A stretch of DNA of 14,836 nucleotides from Bacteroidia bacterium (GCA_030431085.1 JAUIJW010000031.1:1-14836); one strand, 5' to 3'; positions 7,203 through 13,400 are shown, counted from the first letter of the stretch. Made by a program: numbers and translations. Notes: a model not told the origin generated them from the sequence alone.

Positions 7203-7916
7203 TTACAAAGATTCTAATTTATTTAAAACCGATGATTTGAAACTACGACTTATTGGTATGGCTTTATTTTTTAAGTCAATATGTTCATTGGTAAAAGAAA
7301 CCACATGTGCCAATGAAATGATATACGATCGATGGGTTCTTAAAAATGTAGAAGGGGGCAGTTTGGCCTCTATATTACTAATGGTTTCTCGGGTAACCAC
7401 ATTGCCTTTTTCTCTAACAATTTTTATATAGTCACCTGAACTTTCGATATATTGAATTTCGTTAAAGTTTACTTTAATCATTTTTCTGTCTGCACGTACA
7501 AACATAAAATTTTGCTTTTCCTCTACCAAACTACTTGGTGCTACCTTTTTGAGTCGTGTTTCATTAAAATATTTATGTATCGCTTGATAAAATCTATCAA
7601 ATGAAATGGGTTTTAATAAGTAATCAACCGCTTGTAAATCAAAACCTTCCACAGCATATTCACGATAAGCGGTAGTGAAAATTATTTTAGTGTAATGTGG
7701 TATAGATTTAGCAAATTGCAGCCCTGAAATTTCTGGCATATTGATATCGAGAAAAACCAAGTCTATATGATTATTTTCTAAAACACCATAGGCTTCGATG
7801 GCATTTTTGCAAGAGGCAACTACGCTAATCTTTTCCATTTTACTCAAGTGATTTTCTAAAATTTCTCGAGCAATTACTTCATCGTCAACGATGATACACT
7901 GTATGGTTTTAGACAT
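7203..7916 (-). CDS. LytTR-type response regulator
   Basis: A cytoplasmic transcription factor of 237 residues. Residues 5-115 form a receiver domain: acidic pocket Asp11-Asp12, phosphoacceptor Asp57 in VFLDINMP, the Thr/Ala switch at TTAYREYA (81-88), and Lys102 in DYLLKPI. Residues about 135-237 form a LytTR DNA-binding domain with FVRADRKMIKVNFNEIQYIESSGDYIKI, FLRTHRSYIISL and NKAIPISRSFKS. LytTR proteins bind direct repeats about 21 bp apart. The first eight coding bases overlap the end of the histidine kinase gene, so the pair is translationally coupled. The target genes are not known; the divergent TolQ-like gene is the nearest candidate because GTTT-centred motifs lie in the shared upstream region. 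Confidence 0.95.
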   Translation of the reverse strand: MSKTIQCIIVDDEVIAREILENHLSKMEKISVVASCKNAIEAYGVLENNHIDLVFLDINMPEISGLQFAKSIPHYTKIIFTTAYREYAVEGFDLQAVDYLLKPISFDRFYQAIHKYFNETRLKKVAPSSLVEEKQNFMFVRADRKMIKVNFNEIQYIESSGDYIKIVREKGNVVTRETISNIEAKLPPSTFLRTHRSYIISLAHVVSFTNEHIDLKNKAIPISRSFKSSVLNKLESL

Positions 7917-8958
7917 GTATTTTAGGATTTAGATTTTTAACCCATAGATTTACTTCATATAGATTATTTTCAATTTTGGTTTGTAAGTCAAATTGATTGA
8001 GGTATAACAATTCCAATCTTTTTTTAATATTTTCTAAACCAATACCTTTTTTATTTTCCTCCAACTGTAGATGATGAAAAGAATTGGAAATACTAAAAAA
8101 CAAATCATCGTTCTCCATTTTAATAGATATATTTACTTTTAATTGGCCTTCTATAATGCTACCGTGTTTAAAGGCGTTTTCAACAAAAGGAATCAATAGC
8201 ATTGGCGCAATTTCTACAGTTTCTGATATATTTTCTTTATTAAAATTTACTGCTAAGGTTTCTTGAAATCTAATCTTTTCTAAATCTACATATTCTTGTA
8301 TATGCTCAATTTCATCCTTTAAAAAAACTTTAGGTTTATTCACTTGATAGAGAATATAATCCAATAAATTAGATAGTTTTAGAATAATTTCAGGAGTGCT
8401 TTCCGATTGCTTTAGTGCAAATCCGTAAATAGTATTTAAAGTGTTAAATAGAAAATGGGGGTGGATTTGCTTTTTTAAGGATTGCAACTGCGTTTCTAAA
8501 ATTTTATTTTCCAAAATCTTGTTTTTGGATGTTGCCTCAAAGCTATGATTTAACAAGCTTACGAAGCTTACCACAGTTACAACGAGATAAACAAGAATTA
8601 GAATAAAAATATAATTTCTACTCATAGGAGGCATGTTTTTCACCTCTAAGTTGGAAAGAAATATCAAACTGCCAAATATAGCTATTAAGATAAGATAGGT
8701 AGAAAAAACAAGCGTATATAAACTATAAAGCGTAAATAAGAAGTACTTCTTGGCAAGTAAAAATCTAGGAATTAAATAATAAATGACAAAGTACGAAGTA
8801 ACCATAGTTATAGGCAATAAAAAACTAGAAAACCAGGTTACATAAGAAGTATTGTTGGAATTATAACTAAAAAAATAGACATAGAAAAACCATACTCCCA
8901 CCCAAAAAATAAGGTGAGTTAGTACAAACTTTGATTTATTGAGGTGCACTAAATTCAT
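7909..8958 (-). CDS. LytS/YehU-type sensor histidine kinase
   Basis: The 349-residue protein has four hydrophobic segments (about residues 12-31, 42-64, 72-100 and 115-137). A short coiled coil leads into the His_kinase domain, where the phosphoacceptor His168 lies in KQIHPHFLFNTLNTIYGF. The HATPase domain follows, with the N-box IPFVENAFKHG (256-266) and G-box GIGLENIKKRLELLY (305-319). There is no periplasmic sensor domain of note, so the signal may be sensed in the membrane. The stop overlaps the response regulator by eight nt. The start at 8958 begins MNLVHLNKSKFVLTHLIFWVGVW, the usual N-terminus of this group. Confidence 0.94.
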   Translation of the reverse strand: MNLVHLNKSKFVLTHLIFWVGVWFFYVYFFSYNSNNTSYVTWFSSFLLPITMVTSYFVIYYLIPRFLLAKKYFLFTLYSLYTLVFSTYLILIAIFGSLIFLSNLEVKNMPPMSRNYIFILILVYLVVTVVSFVSLLNHSFEATSKNKILENKILETQLQSLKKQIHPHFLFNTLNTIYGFALKQSESTPEIILKLSNLLDYILYQVNKPKVFLKDEIEHIQEYVDLEKIRFQETLAVNFNKENISETVEIAPMLLIPFVENAFKHGSIIEGQLKVNISIKMENDDLFFSISNSFHHLQLEENKKGIGLENIKKRLELLYLNQFDLQTKIENNLYEVNLWVKNLNPKIHV

Positions 8959-9170
8959 GATGGCAAGATGGTTAATTTATTGAAATGTATTCATTTTATA
9001 CGATGAAATACCGTTTTACCCATTGTTTTTGCTGTTTCTAACCACCATATTACGTTTCACTACTTAAAATGGTAGATTAACTTTATAGATTGTATGATGG
9101 TCGCAATTTAATATATCTAAGCGTATGTTTGGGTATTTTCGAATCATGTTAAACCAAAAATTATAAAATC
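8959..9170. promoter_or_regulatory. Divergent intergenic region between the kinase and the TolQ-like gene
   Basis: The 212-nt gap holds an imperfect inverted repeat ACCATATTACGT-N6-ACTTAAAATGGT (9044-9073, 10 of 12 pairs). It also holds three GTTT-centred motifs (GTT at 9013, 9034 and 9054) spaced 21 and 20 bp, on one face of the helix. Such spacing is what LytTR regulators use. No coding potential or RNA gene was seen. Confidence 0.4.
9124..9131 (+). promoter_or_regulatory. -7 element of the TolQ-like gene
   Basis: TATGTTTG matches TAnnTTTG and lies about 39 nt before the ATG at 9171. A second near match, TATTTTCG, occurs at 9134-9141. Neither has a TTG at the ideal upstream spacing (TCG lies 20 nt upstream of the first). 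Confidence 0.5.
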
Positions 9171-9518
9171 ATGTTTAGATTATTGAATGAAGGAGGTCCG
9201 TTTTTTATGTATCCATTACTAGTTATCTTAGTTATAGTATTAATATTAATTGCAAAAGGATTTTTAAATAAAGGCAGCATCAATAAAACAATTAGTTTGA
9301 TTAGCTCTTTTACTTTGTTTGCTTTAGTTTGGGGATTTTTAGGGCATATTATTGGAATGATTGGTGCCTTTGATGCTATTGAAGCTTCTGGAGGAGTTAC
9401 CCAACCTATTTTTGCTGCTGGCATTAAGATAAGTCTTTTAACCGCCACATTTGGGTCTGTTATTTTCTTAATTGGGAGATTAGGAATCATCGCCCTTACC
9501 TGGATGAAAAAAGAATAA
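9171..9518 (+). CDS. Small MotA/TolQ/ExbB-like membrane protein
   Basis: This 115-residue protein has three hydrophobic segments: about residues 12-31, 41-63 and 76-110. The pattern LGHIIGMIGAFDAIEASGGVTQPIFAAGIKISLLTATFGSVIFLIGRLG matches the core of the MotA/TolQ/ExbB proton channel family (G-x-I-G-A-F-x-A-I, then A-x-G-I-x-x-x-L-x-x-T-x-x-G). TolQ and ExbB are twice as long, so this is a short single-domain form known in Flavobacteriia. No TolR/ExbD partner lies beside it. Its promoter region is shared with the divergent two-component operon, suggesting control by the LytTR regulator. Proton conduction is not shown by sequence alone. Confidence 0.82.
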   Translation: MFRLLNEGGPFFMYPLLVILVIVLILIAKGFLNKGSINKTISLISSFTLFALVWGFLGHIIGMIGAFDAIEASGGVTQPIFAAGIKISLLTATFGSVIFLIGRLGIIALTWMKKE

Positions 9519-9544
9519 CAATTACCAAGTTTAGAAAGTATTCT

Positions 9545-9558
9545 TTTCTTCGAAGAAA
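9545..9558. promoter_or_regulatory. 14-bp perfect palindrome in the promoter of the 78-residue gene
   Basis: TTTCTTCGAAGAAA is a perfect palindrome lying between the expected -33 position (9541, TTC) and the -7 element (9563-9570). It lacks the T run of a terminator. Its place in the promoter spacer fits a repressor operator. Confidence 0.35.
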
Positions 9559-9562
9559 GCAA

Positions 9563-9570
9563 TATCTTTG
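9563..9570 (+). promoter_or_regulatory. -7 element of the 78-residue gene
   Basis: TATCTTTG, a perfect TAnnTTTG, ends 12 nt before the TTG start codon at 9583. The predicted 5' leader is therefore only about five to eight nt. The -33 triplet is TTC, two of three matches. Confidence 0.6.
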
Positions 9571-9582
9571 TAAAAAAAAGTT

Positions 9583-9819
9583 TTGCCTGAGAAAATTAAA
9601 CTTATATGGGATTTTAGAGGATTAGAAGCTATTAAAATTGCCGAACATCACTGTATTCATTTAGAAGAGTTTGCCCTAAAAGAGAATTTAAAATACCATC
9701 GTGTTAAAGCAGAAGAAATCAATGAATATTATAGCATTGCCTATATTATTGTAGATAAAAATGATATGATAACTTATCGCGATGCTTTAAAACCACATCG
9801 AGGTGAAGTAGCCTCTTAA
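9583..9819 (+). CDS. Small conserved-type protein, unknown function (TTG start)
   Basis: A 78-residue soluble protein with no named family that I recognise. It reads KIKLIWDFRGLEAIKIAEHHCIHLEEFA, then IAYIIVDKNDMITYRDALKPHRGE, and looks like a compact alpha/beta fold with a conserved WDFRG start, paired His (HH) and an ALKPHRGE end. I recall similar small proteins in Flavobacteriaceae. TTG at 9583 is the only reasonable start: an in-frame stop lies at 9571 and no in-frame ATG precedes the conserved core. The strong -7 element just upstream supports transcription. It ends five nt before the stop of the convergent TPR gene, with no terminator visible between them. Confidence 0.75.
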   Translation: MPEKIKLIWDFRGLEAIKIAEHHCIHLEEFALKENLKYHRVKAEEINEYYSIAYIIVDKNDMITYRDALKPHRGEVAS

Positions 9820-9824
9820 ACTTA

Positions 9825-10328
9825 TTAATTTTTGCAAGTGTATTTTATAATTTCTCTGGCATTACTCACTCCTAAATCGGCTGCTTTAGCCAAATCTATA
9901 CAAGCACTATGAAAATCTGAAAGTCGCAATTTAACCAAAGCCCTATTATACCATGCATATTTCAATTCGGGATCAATAGCAATGGCCTTAGACAAAGCCC
10001 CTAGAGCTTTATTATAACGGCTTTGCTCTTTATATATTAATCCACTATTATAAAAGGCCGCAGCATTATCATTGTTGATCTCAATCGCCTTTTCAAAATT
10101 ATTTAAGGCTTGGGCATCGTCTTGTAATAAATAATAACATATTCCTCTTTTTAAATAAGCATCATCAAAATCTTTATTTTTCTCAATAACAGTGCTAAAA
10201 GTGGCAATGGCATCATTGTATTTCTCTTTTTCCATTAATTTCAATCCATTAAAATAATCTTCCTCATAACTCTGTGCCGATAATACCGCATAACTACAAC
10301 ACAAAAACAATACTAAAAAACGTTGCAT
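9825..10328 (-). CDS. Exported TPR-repeat protein
   Basis: The 167-residue product begins with a signal peptide, MQRFLVLFLCCSYAVLSAQS, cleaved near Ala18. Four TPR-like helical pairs follow (about residues 22-55, 56-89, 90-123, 124-157). TPR hallmarks are visible: YNDAIATFSTVI, DDAYLKRGICYYLL, ALNNFEKAIEIN, AAAFYNSGLIYKEQSRYNKALGALSKAIAIDP and AWYNRALVKLRLSDF. The C-terminus ACIDLAKAADLGVSNA is common in Bacteroidota TPR proteins. The ATG at 10328 is chosen because it begins the signal peptide; an in-frame upstream ATG at 10403 would place 25 residues before it. TPRs bind other proteins; the partner is unknown. Its 5' end faces arsR across 81 nt, so its promoter region overlaps that of arsR. 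Confidence 0.87.
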   Translation of the reverse strand: MQRFLVLFLCCSYAVLSAQSYEEDYFNGLKLMEKEKYNDAIATFSTVIEKNKDFDDAYLKRGICYYLLQDDAQALNNFEKAIEINNDNAAAFYNSGLIYKEQSRYNKALGALSKAIAIDPELKYAWYNRALVKLRLSDFHSACIDLAKAADLGVSNAREIIKYTCKN

Positions 10329-10363
10329 CTCAATAAGTTTTAGACCCTCTAAGTTAATAAAAT

Positions 10364-10393
10364 TTGTCTTTAAAAATATTAATCGTTTATTTG
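10364..10393 (+). promoter_or_regulatory. arsR operon promoter
   Basis: TTG (10364-10366), a 19-nt spacer and TTTATTTG (10386-10393, one base off TAnnTTTG) form a near-consensus Bacteroidota promoter. Transcription would begin near 10398-10401, about ten nt before the arsR ATG at 10410. Confidence 0.65.
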
Positions 10394-10404
10394 CGATAAA
10401 CAAT
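10382..10404. promoter_or_regulatory. Candidate ArsR operator (inverted repeat)
   Basis: ATCGTTTAT (10382-10390) and ATAAACAAT (10396-10404) are inverted repeats with eight of nine pairs, separated by TTGCG. The repeat covers the -7 element and probable start site of the arsR promoter and ends five nt before the ATG. Occupancy by ArsR would block RNA polymerase, the usual autoregulation in this family. It also lies upstream of the divergent TPR gene. Confidence 0.65.
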
Positions 10405-10409
10405 TAATT

Positions 10410-10742
10410 ATGCAAAGATCCTCTTCTGCTTTTTCATACTCTTTAGAAACAGAGCAACTGGCTAGATTTGCTAAAGCTTTGGGTCATCCAGCTAGAATCA
10501 TCATTCTAAAGCACTTAAGTAATCAAAGCTGCTGTTATACCGGTGATTTATTAGAAGTGCTACCATTGGCGCAATCTACAGTTTCTCAACATTTAAAAGA
10601 GTTAAAAGATGCAGGCTTGATTGAAGGGGAAGTCTTGCCTCCTAAGATTAGATATTGTATACATACCAAAAATTGGAATATAGCCTCAAAGCTTTTTAAG
10701 AAATTATTTGAAGAAGACTTTAATGAAATCAAGTGCTGTTAA
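10410..10742 (+). CDS. arsR: ArsR-family arsenite-responsive repressor
   Basis: A 110-residue winged-helix repressor (family about 100-120), expected to bind its own promoter until arsenite binds Cys residues. The HTH core is visible: LARFAKALGHPARIIILKHLSNQ, then LPLAQSTVSQHLKELKDAGLIEGE (recognition helix about 53-66), then the wing. Likely metalloid ligands are vicinal Cys41-Cys42 (in SCCYTGDL, where classical ArsR has ELCVCDL), Cys83, and the C-terminal pair Cys109-Cys110. First gene of a five-gene operon; it overlaps the next by 20 nt. The start at 10410 follows the operator and gives the family length. Arsenic specificity rests on the operon content. Confidence 0.93.
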   Translation: MQRSSSAFSYSLETEQLARFAKALGHPARIIILKHLSNQSCCYTGDLLEVLPLAQSTVSQHLKELKDAGLIEGEVLPPKIRYCIHTKNWNIASKLFKKLFEEDFNEIKCC

Positions 10743-11244
10743 TACTAACATATTAAAAATTAAACCATTGTTGCCCGAACATTGGCCACAAGTAGCTCAG
10801 ATTTACTTGGATGGAATTACTACGCAATTGGCCACTTTTGAAACCCAGGTACCTAATTGGGAGTCTTGGAACCTAAGTCATTTAAAAGACCCTCGCTTGG
10901 TTGCACTTGAAGATCAAATGGTATTGGGTTGGGCGGCCCTATCACCAGTATCCTCTAGGTGTGTTTATGGTGGCGTAGCTGAAGTAAGTGTCTATGTGTC
11001 GCAATCACATCGTGGAAAAAACATAGGCTACCAATTAATGAAATCTTTAATCCGCCAGAGTGAGGCTTGTGGTTTTTGGAGTCTTCAGTCAGGGATATTT
11101 ACAGACAATATTGCCAGTATTAAACTTCATGAAAAAGTTGGTTTTAGAACCATTGGCATTCGCGAAAAAATTGGAAAACTAAACCACCAATGGAAAGATA
11201 ACCTTCTAATGGAAAGAAGGAGTAAAATCATTGGAATTGATTAA
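10723..11244 (+). CDS. arsN1: GNAT N-acetyltransferase, ArsN1-like (phosphinothricin acetyltransferase family)
   Basis: A 173-residue GNAT protein of the phosphinothricin acetyltransferase (PAT) group. ArsN1 members acetylate the amino group of arsinothricin, an arsenical antibiotic, using acetyl-CoA. The sequence shows the pattern I-x-P-x(6)-W, IYLDGITTQLATFE, WESWNLSHLK, RLVA, GWAALSPVSSRCVYGGVAEVSVYV (Glu87 at the conserved PAT position) and the acetyl-CoA loop HRGKNIG (96-102), in which the usual Gly is Asn100. SIKLHEKVGFRTIG follows. The GWAALSPVS and VYxGVAEVSVYV runs are typical of the ars-linked enzymes. ATG 10723 is preferred over TTG 10708, and overlaps arsR by 20 nt. Substrate is inferred from family and operon. 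Confidence 0.85.
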   Translation: MKSSAVNTNILKIKPLLPEHWPQVAQIYLDGITTQLATFETQVPNWESWNLSHLKDPRLVALEDQMVLGWAALSPVSSRCVYGGVAEVSVYVSQSHRGKNIGYQLMKSLIRQSEACGFWSLQSGIFTDNIASIKLHEKVGFRTIGIREKIGKLNHQWKDNLLMERRSKIIGID

Positions 11245-11260
11245 TTTAAACATCACTATT

Positions 11261-11725
11261 ATGACATTATCAGACATTAAAAAACACTTAAAACTATTAG
11301 ATAGTATTGCCTTCGAATTACCTGATGGCACACTTGTTCCAGAACATTTTCATGTGACAGAAATTGGTAAAATCGACAAGCATTTTATAGACTGTGGCGG
11401 CACAACCAGACAAGAGTCTGTGATAAATTTTCAACTCTGGAATGCTAATGATTATAACCATAGACTCCATCCCGAAAAATTAATCCACATCATTGAACTT
11501 TCTGAAGACGTATTAGGATTAGATGATTTACCTATTGAAGTAGAATATCAAGGTGAAACTATTGGAAAATATGGTCTTGAATTTGATGGTACTCATTTTT
11601 TACTTACTAGCAAACACACAGATTGTTTAGCCAAAAGTAGCTGTGGCACCACTAAACCAAAAGTAAAATTATCGGCACTTCAGGCCACTGATACCTGTTG
11701 CGAACCTAATTCTAATTGCTGCTAA
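11261..11725 (+). CDS. DUF6428-family protein in the ars operon
   Basis: A 154-residue soluble protein of the family I recognise as DUF6428, usually found between arsR and arsenate reductase in Bacteroidota; its function is not known to me. It begins MTLSDIKKHLKLLDSIAFELPDG. It contains VPEHFHVTEIGK (His29, His31, Glu34, resembling but not equal to a cupin metal motif), FIDCGGTTR (Cys45), FQLWNANDYNHRLHPEKL, VEYQGETIGKYGLEFDG and SKHTDCLAKSSCG. The tail has vicinal pairs Cys146-147 and Cys153-154, good candidates for binding arsenite or another soft metal. ATG 11261 is chosen; a TTG at 11231 would overlap the acetyltransferase. The next gene begins two nt after the stop. A metal-chaperone or sequestering role is only a guess. 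Confidence 0.85.
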   Translation: MTLSDIKKHLKLLDSIAFELPDGTLVPEHFHVTEIGKIDKHFIDCGGTTRQESVINFQLWNANDYNHRLHPEKLIHIIELSEDVLGLDDLPIEVEYQGETIGKYGLEFDGTHFLLTSKHTDCLAKSSCGTTKPKVKLSALQATDTCCEPNSNCC

Positions 11726-11727
11726 CT

Positions 11728-12345
11728 ATGTTTACACCTTTAAAAAAAACAATTACAAAACTGGAAACTGCTGAAATTAGTTCATCCAGAAAAGTTGACT
11801 TAGAGCCATTAATAAACTTTATTCAAACTAGAATTAATGAAAATCAGGAGATTCTATTAAATTTTATTTGCACCCATAATTCTCGTAGAAGTCACCTATC
11901 ACAAATTTGGGCACAAACATTGGCCAATTATTTCAAAATACCCAAAATTTGGTGTTATTCAGGAGGTACAGAAGCCACTGCCATGTTTTATAAAGTTGTA
12001 GATACCTTAAAGTTTCATGGTTTTCAAGTAGGTAAATTATCCGAAAGTACCAACCCCATCTATACTATCAGATTCAACTCAGACCATCATCCTATCATAG
12101 GGTTTTCAAAAAAATTTGATGACACTTTCAATCCGCAACATCAATTTGCAGCCATCATGACTTGTTCACAGGCTGACGAAGGTTGCCCTGTGATCATGGG
12201 TGCCGCACAAAGGATTCCTATTACCTATGACGACCCTAAATTGTATGACAACACCCCTTTACAAGACGAAAAATACATTGAGCGCAGTTTACAAATTGCC
12301 TCAGAATTTTACTATATATTTTCACAAATAAAAGTAGATCAATGA
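11728..12345 (+). CDS. arsC: LMW phosphatase-like arsenate reductase
   Basis: Reduces arsenate to arsenite, probably with thioredoxin. The 205-residue protein has the low-molecular-weight phosphatase P-loop C48-T-H-N-S-R-R54-S (CX5RS). About 98 residues later come Cys146 and Cys153 in TCSQADEGCPV, then Asp168-Asp169 in YDDP. This is the layout of thioredoxin-coupled ArsC (Cys10/Cys82/Cys89 and the DDP acid in S. aureus). It differs in a longer N-terminus (about 40 residues) and a P-loop with His-50 and Arg-53 replacing the usual Gly and Cys of CTGNSCRS. ATG 11728 follows the previous stop by two nt; TTG 11716 is in frame but less likely. The stop overlaps acr3 by four nt (ATGA). A protein-tyrosine phosphatase role is possible but the Cys triad and operon favour arsenate reduction. 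Confidence 0.87.
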   Translation: MFTPLKKTITKLETAEISSSRKVDLEPLINFIQTRINENQEILLNFICTHNSRRSHLSQIWAQTLANYFKIPKIWCYSGGTEATAMFYKVVDTLKFHGFQVGKLSESTNPIYTIRFNSDHHPIIGFSKKFDDTFNPQHQFAAIMTCSQADEGCPVIMGAAQRIPITYDDPKLYDNTPLQDEKYIERSLQIASEFYYIFSQIKVDQ

Positions 12346-13391
12346 GCCTTAAAAAGTTGAAATTTTTAGACAGCTACCTTACCCTCTGGATATTTTTAGC
12401 CATGTTTATTGGGGTAAGTTTAGGATATTATTTTAAAGAAATTCCCCAACACATACAGGCATTAGAATCTGGAGCAACCAATATCCCCATAGCCATTGGC
12501 TTGATTTTGATGATGTATCCGCCCTTAGCGAAAGTTAACTATGCTCTGCTTCCTAAAGTTTTTAAAGACTTAAAAATTTTAAGTATCTCACTACTACTAA
12601 ACTGGGTTATTGGTCCTATTCTTATGTTTTTTTTGGCCATTATCTTTCTTCAAGATTATCCAGAGTATATGGTAGGTCTAATATTAATAGGGCTTGCACG
12701 GTGTATTGCTATGGTACTCGTATGGAATGATTTGGCAGAGGGCAGCAGTGAATATGGGGCAGGATTAGTGGCTTTAAATAGTATTTTTCAAGTATTTGCT
12801 TATAGTTTTTATGCCTGGTTGTTTATTACCAAATTACCCCCATTATTTGGTTTTGAAGGAGCAATAGTAAATATTTCTATGGCTACCATAGCTAAAAGTG
12901 TTATGATCTATTTAGGAATTCCTTTTATACTTGGCCTCTGCTCTAGATTAATTTTAGTAAAACTAAAAGGTGAATCTTGGTATAACAATACTTACATACC
13001 CACCATATCGCCATTAACACTTATAGCCTTGCTATTTACCATTGTTATTATGTTTTCTCTAAAAGGTGACTTGATTGTAGAAATTCCTTACGATGTACTT
13101 CTTATCGCCATACCTCTATTGATCTATTTCACCCTTATGTTTTTCATCAGCTTTTTTATAAGTAAAAAATTAGGAGCCAGTTATAGTAAAAATGCCTCCA
13201 TTTCATTTACAGCCGCTGGTAATAATTTTGAATTGGCCATTGCAGTGGCTATCGCTGTATTTGGATTAAATTCTGGACAAGCCTTTACAGGTGTTGTAGG
13301 CCCTTTGGTAGAGGTACCTGCTTTAATACTTTTGGTAAAAGTAGCTTATTGGCTTAGATCTAAATATTATCTCAAACCTAAGCCTTCATAA
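12342..13391 (+). CDS. acr3: Acr3-family arsenite efflux permease
   Basis: An integral inner-membrane exporter of arsenite (and often antimonite), using the proton motive force. The 349 residues form about ten hydrophobic segments, as in Acr3 (family about 350). The family signature is clear: IGLILMMYPPLAKV, then GLILIGLARCIAMVLVWNDLA with the essential Cys121, and AVFGLNSGQAFTGVVGPLVEVPALILLV with Glu324, both conserved positions of the transport path. The start ATG at 12342 overlaps the arsC stop, so translation is coupled. Last gene of the operon. It is not the ArsB (AsrB) family, which lacks this signature. Confidence 0.97.
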   Translation: MSLKKLKFLDSYLTLWIFLAMFIGVSLGYYFKEIPQHIQALESGATNIPIAIGLILMMYPPLAKVNYALLPKVFKDLKILSISLLLNWVIGPILMFFLAIIFLQDYPEYMVGLILIGLARCIAMVLVWNDLAEGSSEYGAGLVALNSIFQVFAYSFYAWLFITKLPPLFGFEGAIVNISMATIAKSVMIYLGIPFILGLCSRLILVKLKGESWYNNTYIPTISPLTLIALLFTIVIMFSLKGDLIVEIPYDVLLIAIPLLIYFTLMFFISFFISKKLGASYSKNASISFTAAGNNFELAIAVAIAVFGLNSGQAFTGVVGPLVEVPALILLVKVAYWLRSKYYLKPKPS

Positions 13392-13398
13392 AAAAGGC
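13382..13398 (+). terminator. Possible weak terminator at the acr3 end
   Basis: GCCTT (13382-13386) pairs with AAGGC (13394-13398) around a seven-nt loop containing the acr3 stop codon. A/T-rich sequence with ATTTTTATT follows at 13412-13421. The stem is short, so termination may be partial. Confidence 0.3.
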
Positions 13399-13400
13399 AT

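Noticed and set aside
9545..9558. Intrinsic terminator of the TolQ-like gene
   Set aside because: The palindrome has a short AT-rich stem and no following T run; it sits inside the next promoter.
9161..9562. Minus-strand open frame of 133 codons opposite the TolQ-like gene
   Set aside because: It is a shadow: the plus-strand frame carries the recognisable channel-family core, a promoter element and clean helices, while the minus frame has no known pattern and covers the same bases.
11284..11365. Cupin metal-binding motif in the DUF6428 protein
   Set aside because: Gly23-x5-His29-x-His31-x2-Glu34 comes close, but the His-to-Glu spacing is one or two short and the later Gly is missing, so a cupin fold is not claimed.
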